Shown here one piece after another: positions 37,675-48,175 of a stretch of DNA of 64,000 bases. Where the stretch lies: positions 26,309 through 90,308 of the forward strand of contig JAFGJO010000040.1 of the NCBI GenBank assembly GCA_016929065.1, given 5' to 3'. A program made the translations under genes and the position numbers. The notes below the pieces were generated by a model that saw nothing but the letters and a program-made list of their open reading frames with translations, did no database searches and was not told where the DNA came from. Every line of letters starts with the position of its first letter. Position 1 is the first letter of the stretch. This DNA is from Spirochaetales bacterium (GTDB taxonomy: Bacteria; Spirochaetota; Spirochaetia; SZUA-6; RPPD01).

Positions 37675-40026
37675 TTACCGTCCACTGGTAGATTCTGTCC
37701 AGGTTGCGATACCAGGTTGTTTTTCTCCATTGAAGGTTATAAACCGTCCGCTTATGATCACTACCGTGTTGCAGATTTTGAGATCAAGCACATCCTCGTT
37801 ATCATCCTCTCCAATCGGCGGGCTCCAGTCAAGGACAGTTTTCGTTTCAAGGTTGACTGCCGCCAGCTTGTTGCGCAGTACGCCATTATAGTCAAAATCC
37901 CGCATGGCAAAAAACATAGTATTGCCGGAGAGCTCCATATCCATAAAGTAAGCTCCTGTTATTATTAAATCTTCCTGTACACCGGAATCCAGGTGGACGG
38001 GGATAAAACCTGCCATGTTTGTGATCCCATCACCGTCTTCCATTCCTGAAAAAAATGTTCCGCATGTATATAAAATATTGTTCTTGAATATCATTTTTGC
38101 GATTACGCCCAATTCGCAATAATCAACAAGCGGATTCCACGAATCAATAACACCAGTTGCAGCATTTACACGCAGCAGGGACATGTATGGAATATCATTA
38201 ACCCAGCTAAAAAAGCCGCCTATATAAATGAAGCCATCATTCTCTTCAATTGAAGCAACACATGGTGTATAGGAACCCTGATTAAATCGAAACTGCAATT
38301 CTGTTACATGACCTACCTGGATATCAAACAGAGCAAAACAATGCCGTGCCAGGCCGTCTATTTGGGTGAAGGGGCCACCAACATACAGATTGTTTCCCTT
38401 CAGGGTCAATACCATGGGTATGTCATCCGGTGACGGATTCCAGGGATAGGCTTCTCCGGTTACCGGGTCAAGCGCTGCCAGAAAATGGCGTTCCTGGCCG
38501 CCGATATTCTGGAATAAACCCGATACAAACAATGCATTCTTTGAAGGAAGAATTCTGTACACCATTGCATCCGCGCCCGGATTCCAGGCTGTCGGCATGC
38601 CGGTGATCATATTTATCGCTGCGATATTGTTGCGGGGGATACTTTTTGATGTTGTGTTTGCTCCGCCGACAAAAAGCAGAGAACCGGATATCCCCAGGGC
38701 ATTTACTTCATTATTACATTCCATGCTCCAGGCTGTCTGCAGTCCGGTTGTTTTGTCCAGTTTCAGCAGGTGATCGTGCTGAATGGGTATACCGGCGGAG
38801 GGGAATCCTTCTGTTGAATTCATACTGAAGTTTCCTGCAACAAATACAGCACTTTCCGCATTTATGAGAATCTTATTGACACAGCCGTCATTGGGAAACT
38901 GCAAATCCGGGTTCCAGGGATAGACCGTTGTTCCGTCGATTCCCACCGCGGCGATGTTGTTTCTGGAAGCTGTTCCAACCTGGGAAAACTTTCCGCCGAT
39001 ATAAAGCATATCATTATCCCACACTGCTGTATTTACAGATGTTCCCGAAATTCCAGAAAATGGCCGCATTCCTACCGGTTTCTCTGCGTCAAGAAATACA
39101 AGCTTGTTTGCCGGTTCGGAATTCCACGCAGTAAAACTGCCGCCGACAATGAGCGTCTGCGGGTAATACGGCGTATTTGCCACAATCATGCACTCCACCG
39201 GAGCGTTCGGCCCGATCAGCATTGATGAGGCCAAAGCTCCGGAACCGTCTGCATAAACCAATGCGAAATAGGGATGGGAACCACCCCCCACGGTCTCAAA
39301 TGATCCGCCCAAATACACAATGGGAAAATCATCATTATTCTGCGCCATTGCCATTGCCCTGACAGAACCGTCCGCTGAAGGATTCCACGGCAAAACAACT
39401 CCCGATACTGCATCTGAAGCAGCAGCGTGCAAGCGGTCATAAATTTTCACCTGCGTGAAGTCTCCGCCATAATAAACAGTGGAACCATTCACCGCGATTG
39501 CCCTGACCGCGCCGTTGGTATCGGCTGTCCATTCATGAACACTCCCGTCAGCATTGATTCTGGCGATATTATACCTGTTGTATCCGCCCACTTTGCTGAA
39601 TTCGCCGCCAATATAAAATCCGCCGTTGTTGTCCGAAACCATGGCATATACAGGCCCGTTCACCTTGTTCACTACAGCAGGGTCGAGTGCAGCATTGCCG
39701 GTTGCGGCATTCACCGGGAAACAATGTCCCCGCTGGGGATACAATTTGGTAAACTCACCGCCAATGTAGAGTGTTGAGTCCCTGGTCTCGGCTATGTAAA
39801 CTATGCCATCTGTCGCGACATTCACCTGCGGCAGAAAAGCAATGTCAATTTCGCCGCTGGGCCCTGGAACAGAAGCCGGAGGTTCCGGTACTTCGGAATT
39901 ATCACCGGGAAGCAATACAACCGGCGTCACCGGCCCATCCGGCGGCTGCACACCGGGATCACAGGAAAAGACAGCTGTTACACAAAGTAATACAGCGAAA
40001 AATGAACCGGTCAATTTATTGATCAT
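37675..40026 (-). CDS. Beta-propeller-like repeat lipoprotein
   Basis: Lipobox VTAVFSC; many xVYxGGxFxxVxGxxRxxxAAxDxxTGxxxxWxP repeats. Confidence 0.8.
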   Translation of the reverse strand: MINKLTGSFFAVLLCVTAVFSCDPGVQPPDGPVTPVVLLPGDNSEVPEPPASVPGPSGEIDIAFLPQVNVATDGIVYIAETRDSTLYIGGEFTKLYPQRGHCFPVNAATGNAALDPAVVNKVNGPVYAMVSDNNGGFYIGGEFSKVGGYNRYNIARINADGSVHEWTADTNGAVRAIAVNGSTVYYGGDFTQVKIYDRLHAAASDAVSGVVLPWNPSADGSVRAMAMAQNNDDFPIVYLGGSFETVGGGSHPYFALVYADGSGALASSMLIGPNAPVECMIVANTPYYPQTLIVGGSFTAWNSEPANKLVFLDAEKPVGMRPFSGISGTSVNTAVWDNDMLYIGGKFSQVGTASRNNIAAVGIDGTTVYPWNPDLQFPNDGCVNKILINAESAVFVAGNFSMNSTEGFPSAGIPIQHDHLLKLDKTTGLQTAWSMECNNEVNALGISGSLLFVGGANTTSKSIPRNNIAAINMITGMPTAWNPGADAMVYRILPSKNALFVSGLFQNIGGQERHFLAALDPVTGEAYPWNPSPDDIPMVLTLKGNNLYVGGPFTQIDGLARHCFALFDIQVGHVTELQFRFNQGSYTPCVASIEENDGFIYIGGFFSWVNDIPYMSLLRVNAATGVIDSWNPLVDYCELGVIAKMIFKNNILYTCGTFFSGMEDGDGITNMAGFIPVHLDSGVQEDLIITGAYFMDMELSGNTMFFAMRDFDYNGVLRNKLAAVNLETKTVLDWSPPIGEDDNEDVLDLKICNTVVIISGRFITFNGEKQPGIATWTESTSGR

Positions 40027-40354
40027 TTTTTACTCCTTTTATTGACATATACTCGATTTGTTTGGTATTTATGAATATAGAAACATAAATTACATCATAC
40101 TCGTATACTATATACCACCATTTGGTCTATTTATCTATTTTACGGTAAAGTTTTTGTACTTTTACTCTTCTCACCCATAATTTTTCACATACAATTTATA
40201 ATGCTTCAGACTTGCCTATATTGAAAAAATTTTATCATTTTTCTGTAAGGAGGGGAAGACTGATATTCTTCAATGAACAGGGGTTCAAATTACCCTCCCA
40301 TGCCTGTAGGGCAAATTGCTTGACAGACAAAACCCTCCCGCATACAGTATACTT

Positions 40355-41602
40355 ATGCCAAAAAACACTGTCGGAGTATCGATTTTCCTGTTTCTTTTCA
40401 GTATGCTTTGCATCCAATGTCTCCCGTTCATCCACAACAAACCGGTAAAAGCACGCTCATGCAGTCAGGATGATGTCAGGATTGCCATTGACAGAGTCCA
40501 GGACAACGGGACTGTCCTGCTCCCCGCCGGCCATGCAACATGGACAAGCACAGTGGAGGTTCCCGACAACAAAAGAATCACCATCTGCGGCGCAGGGCCC
40601 GACAAGACCGTCATCACCTCTGATATTGCCGGCAATACTCTGGATTTAAACGCCTCCGGTTCACGGCTCACCCAGACCGGCTTTATTCTGAAAAACGATA
40701 CAGGCCTGGGCATCGCAGTTCGGGGTGAAGGGTGGCGGATAGATCACTGCGAGTTTACAGATAATGAACCATACACAATAGAAGCAGTATGGGCGTACAA
40801 TCATGTCGGTGAAGGACATACGAAAGGAGTGGTCGACCATTGCCGCTTCAACAGCTGCCGGGTTCTGGTCTATGGCTGTTTGAATCTGATGGCGAACGGG
40901 ATCTGGGCTGAGCCGCTGGGACTGGGTACAAATAATGCAGTGTTCGTCGAAGATTGTAATTTTAATTTTACAAAGTTCGGAAATGTCATTGACTCCAATT
41001 ACGGCGGCCGCTACGTGTTCCGCTACAATACGGTGATTGATGCCTATATAGAAGCGCACTCAGTACAGGGAGCAAACCGTGCTGCACGGAGCTGGGAGAT
41101 TTACCATAATACGATCAGTCAACAGAGCAGAAGCATGTGGGTTCCGATATTTCTCCGCGGCGGCACCGGGGTTGTCTGGAACAACACCATTACCGGGACA
41201 TGGACGGAATGCAGTATTACCGTTGACAACAGGAGAAGCTTTGAAGAATTTCCCCCTCCAATCGGCCCTGCTGACGGCAGCTCGCCCTGGGACGGAAATG
41301 AAGATGCAAACGGATGGCCCGCACGAGACCAGATCGGCAGGTCAACCGATGAATTTCTCTGGGTTGACAGCAATGAAGATGGCGATTATACAACCGGCGA
41401 GAGCATTCCCTCTCAGGCCTCCGACCCCATGTACCAGTGGAATAACCTGCATGACGGCATTCCGATTGGCGTGTATGTGCATAACGGATGCGGCCACCAT
41501 ATCCAGGAGAATCGGGATTATTACAACAATACAACCAAACCCGGATACACGCCCTACACGTATCCTTATCCGCTGATTTTTGAATGGGATTATCTGAGGT
41601 AG
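40355..41602 (+). CDS. Secreted right-handed beta-helix-like lipoprotein
   Basis: FLFSMLCIQC lipobox; AIDRVQDNGTVLLPAGHATWTSTVEVPDNKRITICGAGPDKTVIT, pectate-lyase-like helix pattern. Confidence 0.75.
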   Translation: MPKNTVGVSIFLFLFSMLCIQCLPFIHNKPVKARSCSQDDVRIAIDRVQDNGTVLLPAGHATWTSTVEVPDNKRITICGAGPDKTVITSDIAGNTLDLNASGSRLTQTGFILKNDTGLGIAVRGEGWRIDHCEFTDNEPYTIEAVWAYNHVGEGHTKGVVDHCRFNSCRVLVYGCLNLMANGIWAEPLGLGTNNAVFVEDCNFNFTKFGNVIDSNYGGRYVFRYNTVIDAYIEAHSVQGANRAARSWEIYHNTISQQSRSMWVPIFLRGGTGVVWNNTITGTWTECSITVDNRRSFEEFPPPIGPADGSSPWDGNEDANGWPARDQIGRSTDEFLWVDSNEDGDYTTGESIPSQASDPMYQWNNLHDGIPIGVYVHNGCGHHIQENRDYYNNTTKPGYTPYTYPYPLIFEWDYLR

Positions 41603-41623
41603 CTGCTGTCACAAGTTCAATGA

Positions 41624-41818
41624 TTATGACACAATCTCTTTTACCCTGCCCACATCGCCGCTTGAAAGCCGTACTTTAATCCCATGCGGATGAAAACCGC
41701 TTTTTGTCAGGATATCCTTCACTTTCCCAGGGGTGAGTTTTCCCGTGTGCTGGTCATTTTTCAAGACAATTGATACCTGCATACCGGGTTTAATATTGTC
41801 CCTGTTTCGTCCGTCCAT
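41624..41818 (-). CDS. YwbE family protein
   Basis: MDGRNRDNIKPGMQVSIVLKNDQHTGKLTPGKVKDILTKSGFHPHGIKVRLSSGDVGRVKEIV. Confidence 0.9.
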   Translation of the reverse strand: MDGRNRDNIKPGMQVSIVLKNDQHTGKLTPGKVKDILTKSGFHPHGIKVRLSSGDVGRVKEIVS

Positions 41819-42081
41819 ATCAAACTTCCCTTGTTGTCCTAAAGAGCTTTGTGAAAGGCTCATTAATAAATTTCACACAAAAATCGCCTGGTTCACAAAG
41901 CATATAAATAATCAAAGATATTTTATTTCCGGCCGCCGGGAAACGATATTTGTATTCTAACCATGTTATGCCTTTTCAACAATATACATTATTGCCGATC
42001 CAATTGTAAAACGCATAAAGTGTCTGTATACGTATGTTTTACTTGACACAACTATACCTATACGTATATATTGGGATAATT

Positions 42082-43353
42082 ATGAGAAACAATCATCAGC
42101 AGTCAATAAAAAACCGCTGCAGCTATACAGATGCTGACAAACTCCTGAAAAAAGCTGTCACTATTCCTTTTTCAGAACTGCTTCTGGCGGAACTCGGCCT
42201 CGATATCAGATCGTTCCCCTTTCATTCCAGTTTCCGCTCAATGCTCCCGGAAGGCAATGAGTATCTCAATTTACATGGCAAACAACGGGCTGTGTTGTGG
42301 CAGTATCTGCAGCAGAATACACATTCGAACAAGCATGTATTCGGCTGGCTTGAAATCCCCGATGAGGAAATCGCCGAGAATAATGATTTTCGGTATCTGG
42401 TTTTTCTCCCCCATGGAATGAAAAAAGCAGAGAAAGCCGTATTCCTTTTTCACGGCTTGAATGAACGAAGGTGGGACAAGTATTTTGCATGGGCATACAC
42501 CCTTGCCTGTTCACTCGGCTGCGCGGTCATCCTGTTCCCGATTGCCTTCCATATGAACCGGGCGCCGGAGGCTTGGGCAAATCCCCGGCTCATGCAGGCG
42601 GTTGTGCGGGAACGAAAGGCAATGTTCCCGGACAACTCGTTCGCATCATTCGCGAATGCAGCCATCAGTATGCGCCTCCAGACAGTGCCTGCCAGGTTTA
42701 TCTATTCAGGACTGCAGACCATGGATGATATTGTCACGCTCATCGCGATGATCCGGGCGGGACTGCATCAACATATTTCACCTTCTGCCCAATTTGACAT
42801 GTTCGGTTACTCAATCGGCGCTTTTCTTGGAGAGATGCTCCTTCTTTCTCATTCCGGCGGACTCTTTGACACTTCAAAACTCGTGCTCTTTTGCGGAGGT
42901 GCAGCGATGGATTTGTCATATCCTGTTTCCAAAATCATACTGGACAGCGAAGCAGCGCAGGCGGTTGGTGCATTTGCCGGGCCTGACATACGGAATAAAA
43001 TCGCAGCCGACCAGCGGCTGTTTCAAACTCTTGCCTTGTACGAGAATGAAACTGATACATTCGGATTTCTGGTCAATTCACACCTGAACCCCATGATGAG
43101 ACGATACGCATTCCAGTCGGTTCGCAACCGTATACTTTCGATCAGTATGTCAAAAGACAGGGTGATTCCGCCTGCCTCGGTACGGCAAACCCTGAACGGA
43201 GATGCAGACAAAACCAGTCCTTTCGACCATGAACTTGACTTTCCGTATGCATACACACACGAGAATCCCTTTCCATTCAATGGTGAAAATACGATGGAAG
43301 TAGAAAATGGTTTTGATACTGTATTTCAGCTGGCAGCTGATTTCCTCGGCTGA
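42082..43353 (+). CDS. Alpha/beta-hydrolase-like protein (DUF6051-like)
   Basis: AVFLFHGLNERRWDKYFAWAYTLA, FDMFGYSIGAFLGEML nucleophile elbow. Confidence 0.75.
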   Translation: MRNNHQQSIKNRCSYTDADKLLKKAVTIPFSELLLAELGLDIRSFPFHSSFRSMLPEGNEYLNLHGKQRAVLWQYLQQNTHSNKHVFGWLEIPDEEIAENNDFRYLVFLPHGMKKAEKAVFLFHGLNERRWDKYFAWAYTLACSLGCAVILFPIAFHMNRAPEAWANPRLMQAVVRERKAMFPDNSFASFANAAISMRLQTVPARFIYSGLQTMDDIVTLIAMIRAGLHQHISPSAQFDMFGYSIGAFLGEMLLLSHSGGLFDTSKLVLFCGGAAMDLSYPVSKIILDSEAAQAVGAFAGPDIRNKIAADQRLFQTLALYENETDTFGFLVNSHLNPMMRRYAFQSVRNRILSISMSKDRVIPPASVRQTLNGDADKTSPFDHELDFPYAYTHENPFPFNGENTMEVENGFDTVFQLAADFLG

Positions 43354-43619
43354 ACATCGGGCATAATGCAAAACCTTGCATGACAATTCCCCTTCTCTTC
43401 CCGATTGCTGTGCCGGCAATGAAGGGTTCCTACAATTTTGTAATAATAGAGTATAAATACACGATATTTTTTCCATCAATATACATTTTTGTAGCGTTTT
43501 CATTTGACAATAATGTAATCCTCAAGTATAGCGGTCTCTTCCGGGAGCCATTGTAAAACCTTTTTTATTTAATCTGAGAGCATGGAGAATTTATTATCAC
43601 CACGGGAAATAAATTCACC

Positions 43620-43805
43620 ATGGAACAGACAATTCAAAACATTGCACACAGTGCGGATGCCTTGTTCCTTATGATCAGCGCTGTCATGATTTTCGCCATG
43701 CATGCTGGATTCGCGTTTCTGGAATTGGGTTCGGTCCGCAGAAAAAACCAGGTCAATGCACTGCTGAAAAAAGAACTTGACCAGGAACATGCAATCCCTG
43801 AGTGA
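43620..43805 (+). pseudogene. N-terminal fragment of an ammonium transporter (Amt)
   Basis: ADALFLMISAVMIFAMHAGFAFLELGSVRRKNQVNALLK matches the Amt N-terminus, then diverges at ~43769 and stops at 61 aa. Confidence 0.75.
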
Positions 43806-43842
43806 ATATTTGTCTGAAGATCAGGAGTTACCCCGGAGCTAA

Positions 43843-44514
43843 TTATTGAAGCTCCACACCATGAGATGCAGCGGCTTTCCTGATTGTGTTCTCATTTCCA
43901 GGCACCATACCCAGTAAAAAATATTTCCTGCTCTCTGTCTTTCTCCCCAGGTCTGCCAGCAGAACAGCACATCGAAACGCATATTGAGAAGGATTTTTTT
44001 CAGATTCCTTTTTTAAAAAACCGACTGCCGAATCGAGAGTAGTAATATCATCGAAATAAGGAAACACATGATCATTCAGATCTTTGATTAATGCCGGCCC
44101 AAGCTGATCTGCCGAGGCATATACTCTCTTCCCTGTCTGCTGAATGCTTCTTACGACATGGTCTTCTGTCGCAACTGAATACTCATGAGCGCTCTCTCCC
44201 CACAAAGATCCGATGCGGTCATAAAAAATATTTTTTCCTGTTTCAAAAAGAATGTTTTTATCAATTTTATTTACAGCAGAAAAGTCACCAAAGCTGATTC
44301 CACAATACAGGGAAAAACCTGCCAGCAGAAATGAATTCCAGCGGTTAAACTCAATCTCGAAATGCTTAATGATATTGTTTTCAAGCCTGTAAAAAAAACC
44401 TCCTGTTTTTTTAAAACCCTTCGCGATCAATAACGGGTATACATATTCCTTTAGCGCAGAGAGTGCGATCTCTTTAAGCGGTTTTGCGGAAAATTGTTTC
44501 ATGAAATACTGCAT
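43843..44514 (-). CDS. DUF4304-like hypothetical protein
   Basis: LKEYVYPLLIAKGFKKTGGFFYRLENNIIKHFEIEFNRW. Confidence 0.55.
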   Translation of the reverse strand: MQYFMKQFSAKPLKEIALSALKEYVYPLLIAKGFKKTGGFFYRLENNIIKHFEIEFNRWNSFLLAGFSLYCGISFGDFSAVNKIDKNILFETGKNIFYDRIGSLWGESAHEYSVATEDHVVRSIQQTGKRVYASADQLGPALIKDLNDHVFPYFDDITTLDSAVGFLKKESEKNPSQYAFRCAVLLADLGRKTESRKYFLLGMVPGNENTIRKAAASHGVELQ

Positions 44515-44585
44515 CCTTCGCGTTAAGTATACGACTCATAATAACTATAGCCCCGAAACGGCCCGCATACAATATTGGACGGATT

Positions 44586-45218
44586 TTATATTCTTTTCTG
44601 AACAATGTAATAATGATCATATTCACGGATAATGGAAAAACCGTTTTTCAGGTACAGAGAAAGCGGCCCGTAGTAATGCTGTGCATCTTTTTCTGCTGTT
44701 TTTGCGGGGTAGGCCTCAATCAGGCGGATATCAGTGTTTTTGTAATGAGCCGAAACTGCCCGCAGCAGGCTGGATGCAACACCCATTCTACGATGTGTAT
44801 GAGCCACAATAAAGCATACAATCGAAACGACAGAAGTGTCTTTACTCTCAGCAATTTCCACCCGCGTTTTATTAAAGGTAAATAATTCTTTTTGGTTGGC
44901 ATTACAAAAAGCAATTGGCCGTTCATTTTCATAGGCAATAAAACCGCTGAGTTTTTGGTTTTGTATCAATTGAATTGCAGTTTTTCTGTTATCCTCTTTT
45001 GAAAATTTCATCCACTCATCGACTGTTCCGGGGTGATGCCAGAACACGCAATAACACTGCTCCCATTCCTTATTGTCAGCGAATGCCGTTGTGTCGAAAA
45101 ACTGCAGAAAGTCATCCAGCTTATCCGGTGTGATTTTCCTGATTTTGTATTCTGATGAAATATTCAAAAAAATATACTCCTTTATATTTTTGAACCACGG
45201 ATTACACCGAATTAACAC
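44586..45218 (-). CDS. GNAT family N-acetyltransferase
   Basis: SIVCFIVAHTHRRMGVASSLLRAVSAHYKNTDIRLIEAYPAK acetyl-CoA-binding region. Confidence 0.88.
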   Translation of the reverse strand: MLIRCNPWFKNIKEYIFLNISSEYKIRKITPDKLDDFLQFFDTTAFADNKEWEQCYCVFWHHPGTVDEWMKFSKEDNRKTAIQLIQNQKLSGFIAYENERPIAFCNANQKELFTFNKTRVEIAESKDTSVVSIVCFIVAHTHRRMGVASSLLRAVSAHYKNTDIRLIEAYPAKTAEKDAQHYYGPLSLYLKNGFSIIREYDHYYIVQKRI

Positions 45219-45519
45219 AAATGCAAAAAAGGCGGCTCCGCCATTTTTTTATTAATTTCGCAGTGGATGTTTTGACTTAGTCAAAACTCCAAGTCCAACG
45301 AATGAAATGAGTTGAACAGCGCACCTGCTTTCATGGTTTCCTGGCTTCCTTATCTTTATTCTTTCAGATAAAGGCCATACCTGAGATGAGCAATAATATC
45401 GTTAACATCTCATCACAGACGCAGAGTACCCCTCTTCTCATTTCCTGCCTATCCTGTTTTCCTTATTCATAGATTTTATACATATTCGTGAAAATTCGCG
45501 CAATTCGCGGTCTACTTTT

Positions 45520-47499
45520 TTATAATAAACTCACCGGATCAACATCGATCTCAATATACACACCTGCGGGTGTTTTAAAGTTCCATAAAACCGATTTCAC
45601 CGCATTGTGCAGGGGTGCGAAGTTCCTGCCCCGGAAAATAATCTGATACCGGTGATTATTTGCGATAATCGCGATGGGGCATTCGGCAGGGCCAAGCGTT
45701 TCTGCGCCCGGCTCATTTTGGTCTTCCATTGCCTTTCGGAATTCTTCTGCAAAAAGAGCCGACGCCTTGAATGTCTGCTGTTTTTCCTTTCCCCTGAACA
45801 CCAGACGAATGAGCCTGGTAAACGGCGGGAACCCCAGTTCCTGCCGCATGGCGATCTCCTGTTCGTAAAACTCGTCAATCTTCATCTGCGCGGCAAGCAC
45901 AATTGCTTCATGTTTGGGCCGGAACGTCTGGATAAGGACGCGGCCGCCTGATGCATAGCGCCCCGCCCGGCCGCCGACCTGGACAATAAGTGCAAAGGTG
46001 CGTTCGGCAGCCCGGAAATCGGGAAGCATCAAACTGGTATCGGCGAGCACAATCCCGACAAGGCTCACTCCCTTGACATTAAGCCCTTTGGCGACCATCT
46101 GGGTTCCCAGAAGAATATCAGTTTTCCCTTCCTTGAAATCCCGCAGCAGCTCCTCCAGCTTTTTCTTTTTTTTCACGGTATCGGTGTCCACACGCTGAAT
46201 GGTGTATCCAGGAAACAGCCGGGTGATCTCCTCCTCAATCATCTCTGTCCCGAATCCGACATACCCTGCATCCAGGGAGCCGCACTCGGGACAGGTTCCC
46301 ACCGGCCTGGCAGCGAGCCCGCAGTAATGGCAAATCAGGACATTCCGCTGTTTGTGATAGGTCAGCGAAACCGAGCAGCGTTTGCATTTATATTCAAACC
46401 CGCAGGAATTGCACCGAAATGAATAGGCAAATCCCCGCCGGTTGAGAAACAGAATTGTCTGATTTCCCTTGCCCCTGGTTTTTGAAATTCCCTCGACCAG
46501 CTCCTGCGAAAACGCCCCTGTTTCGCCCTGCATGGAAACAATATCCACCTTTGGCAGCTCGCCACCCGCTGGCCGGGTGTGCAGTCGTGAGGAAGGCAGT
46601 TTGCCTGTCTGCATGGCATACCACGCCTCAACCGACGGAGTGGCGCTGCCCATTAACAGCTTCCCCCCTTCCTCCTGCACCCGGTGCATCGCCACCTGGC
46701 GCGCATGATACCGCGGCGTCGACCCGGCCTTGTAGGTGTTCTCGTGCTCTTCATCGATCACCACAAGCCCAAGATCGGGTACCGGCGCGAACACGGCACT
46801 GCGCACCCCAATCACCAGCCGCGCATCTCCGCGCAGCACCCGCATCCACTCTTTTAACCGTACCGATGGAGTAAGCCCTGAATGCAGAATCGCGATATGC
46901 TCGGCAACTGTTTTTTCCCCAAACTCTGCCTTGAATGCCTGCAGTACCTGATGTGTCAGCGCGATCTCCGGAACAAGGTAAATAATGCCTTTACCTGCTT
47001 CAAATATTTCTTTTGCATATTTTAAAAAAACAGCTGTTTTCCCTGAGCCGGTGATACCGTAAACATAGTGGAAGGAATGGGATTCTGCCCGAATATCCGC
47101 CAATGCTGTCTCCTGTTCAGCTGAAAGTGAGGAAATTTCATATTCCATGGAATCATAAGAGAGCCAGGATCCTTCTGCATCTTTTTCGCGTCGGCCGCCC
47201 GGAACCATAAGTGCGAGCACCTCACCGACGCTGCAGACATACTGAAAAGCAGTCCACTCTGCCAGGGCCAGCAGCTTTATTGAGAACACAGGCTGAGAAT
47301 CCACAATTTTGCTGATTGATTTTATCTGAAAGGTTCCACGGGGTTTCGGCAGCCGGGTTCCAACGACAAACCCCATAAGCATTCTGCCCCGAAACGGCGC
47401 CTCGACGCGCATGCCGATTTCAGGAATTTCATCGCCGCACGCATAGGTGAATACCTGTGAGAGGGGCAGGTTGAATGCGACATCACAGTACATTGACAT
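45520..47499 (-). CDS. priA: Primosomal protein N' (PriA helicase)
   Basis: YGITGSGKTAVFLKYAKE, VIDEEHENTYKAGSTPRYHARQVA, Cys zinc clusters FRCNSCGFEYKCKRCSVSLTYH, GTQMVAKGLNVKGVSLVGI. Confidence 0.97.
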   Translation of the reverse strand: MSMYCDVAFNLPLSQVFTYACGDEIPEIGMRVEAPFRGRMLMGFVVGTRLPKPRGTFQIKSISKIVDSQPVFSIKLLALAEWTAFQYVCSVGEVLALMVPGGRREKDAEGSWLSYDSMEYEISSLSAEQETALADIRAESHSFHYVYGITGSGKTAVFLKYAKEIFEAGKGIIYLVPEIALTHQVLQAFKAEFGEKTVAEHIAILHSGLTPSVRLKEWMRVLRGDARLVIGVRSAVFAPVPDLGLVVIDEEHENTYKAGSTPRYHARQVAMHRVQEEGGKLLMGSATPSVEAWYAMQTGKLPSSRLHTRPAGGELPKVDIVSMQGETGAFSQELVEGISKTRGKGNQTILFLNRRGFAYSFRCNSCGFEYKCKRCSVSLTYHKQRNVLICHYCGLAARPVGTCPECGSLDAGYVGFGTEMIEEEITRLFPGYTIQRVDTDTVKKKKKLEELLRDFKEGKTDILLGTQMVAKGLNVKGVSLVGIVLADTSLMLPDFRAAERTFALIVQVGGRAGRYASGGRVLIQTFRPKHEAIVLAAQMKIDEFYEQEIAMRQELGFPPFTRLIRLVFRGKEKQQTFKASALFAEEFRKAMEDQNEPGAETLGPAECPIAIIANNHRYQIIFRGRNFAPLHNAVKSVLWNFKTPAGVYIEIDVDPVSLL

Positions 47500-48175
47500 G
47501 CGACAATATATCCTTCAACCGTTTGAGATCTTCCCACACTTTTGCACGCAATGACGGATCCTGCAGCACGGCATCGGGATGGCAGGTGGGAACCACCGGA
47601 ATATCCTTAAAAAAATACACCCCGCCGCGCAGCTCTCTCATGCTTCGCTGCTGTCCGGTGAGTTTTTGTGAAGACAACCTGCCGACAGTCAGAATGACCC
47701 CGGGCCTGAGCAGTTGTATCTGTTTTTCCAGATAGGGAAAGCATGTATCAATTTCATCGGGATAAGGATCCCTGTTTTGCGGAGGTCTGCATTTGACAAT
47801 ATTTGCGATATAGCAGTTTGTCTGGCGTGAACAGTCGATTGCATGAAGCCACTTGTCCAGGTACAGCCCTGCTTTTCCCACAAACGGACTCCCTGTTTTA
47901 TCTTCATCGGCACCAGGAGCTTCACCGATTACCATGACCAGCGGCGAAGAGACCCCTTCACCGGGTACAGCCTGCAGACGGTTGTCGCACAATCCGCAAA
48001 GCCGGCACTCCCGCACCTGAGCATGTATCATTTCAAGCGATGCGCCGGGAACGGCCTTCTCACTGACGGTAAAATCCGGCACCACTCTGTCATGGCGATA
48101 TCCCGATGTGAAAAAATCTTCACACAGACAAACTGTTTCCCAAAACTCCTGAAGCAGTTGGTTATTATTTTTCAT
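47483..48175 (-). CDS. udg: Uracil-DNA glycosylase, Fe-S type (family 4-like)
   Basis: [67 protein letters not shown]. Confidence 0.92.
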   Translation of the reverse strand: MKNNNQLLQEFWETVCLCEDFFTSGYRHDRVVPDFTVSEKAVPGASLEMIHAQVRECRLCGLCDNRLQAVPGEGVSSPLVMVIGEAPGADEDKTGSPFVGKAGLYLDKWLHAIDCSRQTNCYIANIVKCRPPQNRDPYPDEIDTCFPYLEKQIQLLRPGVILTVGRLSSQKLTGQQRSMRELRGGVYFFKDIPVVPTCHPDAVLQDPSLRAKVWEDLKRLKDILSHVNVL

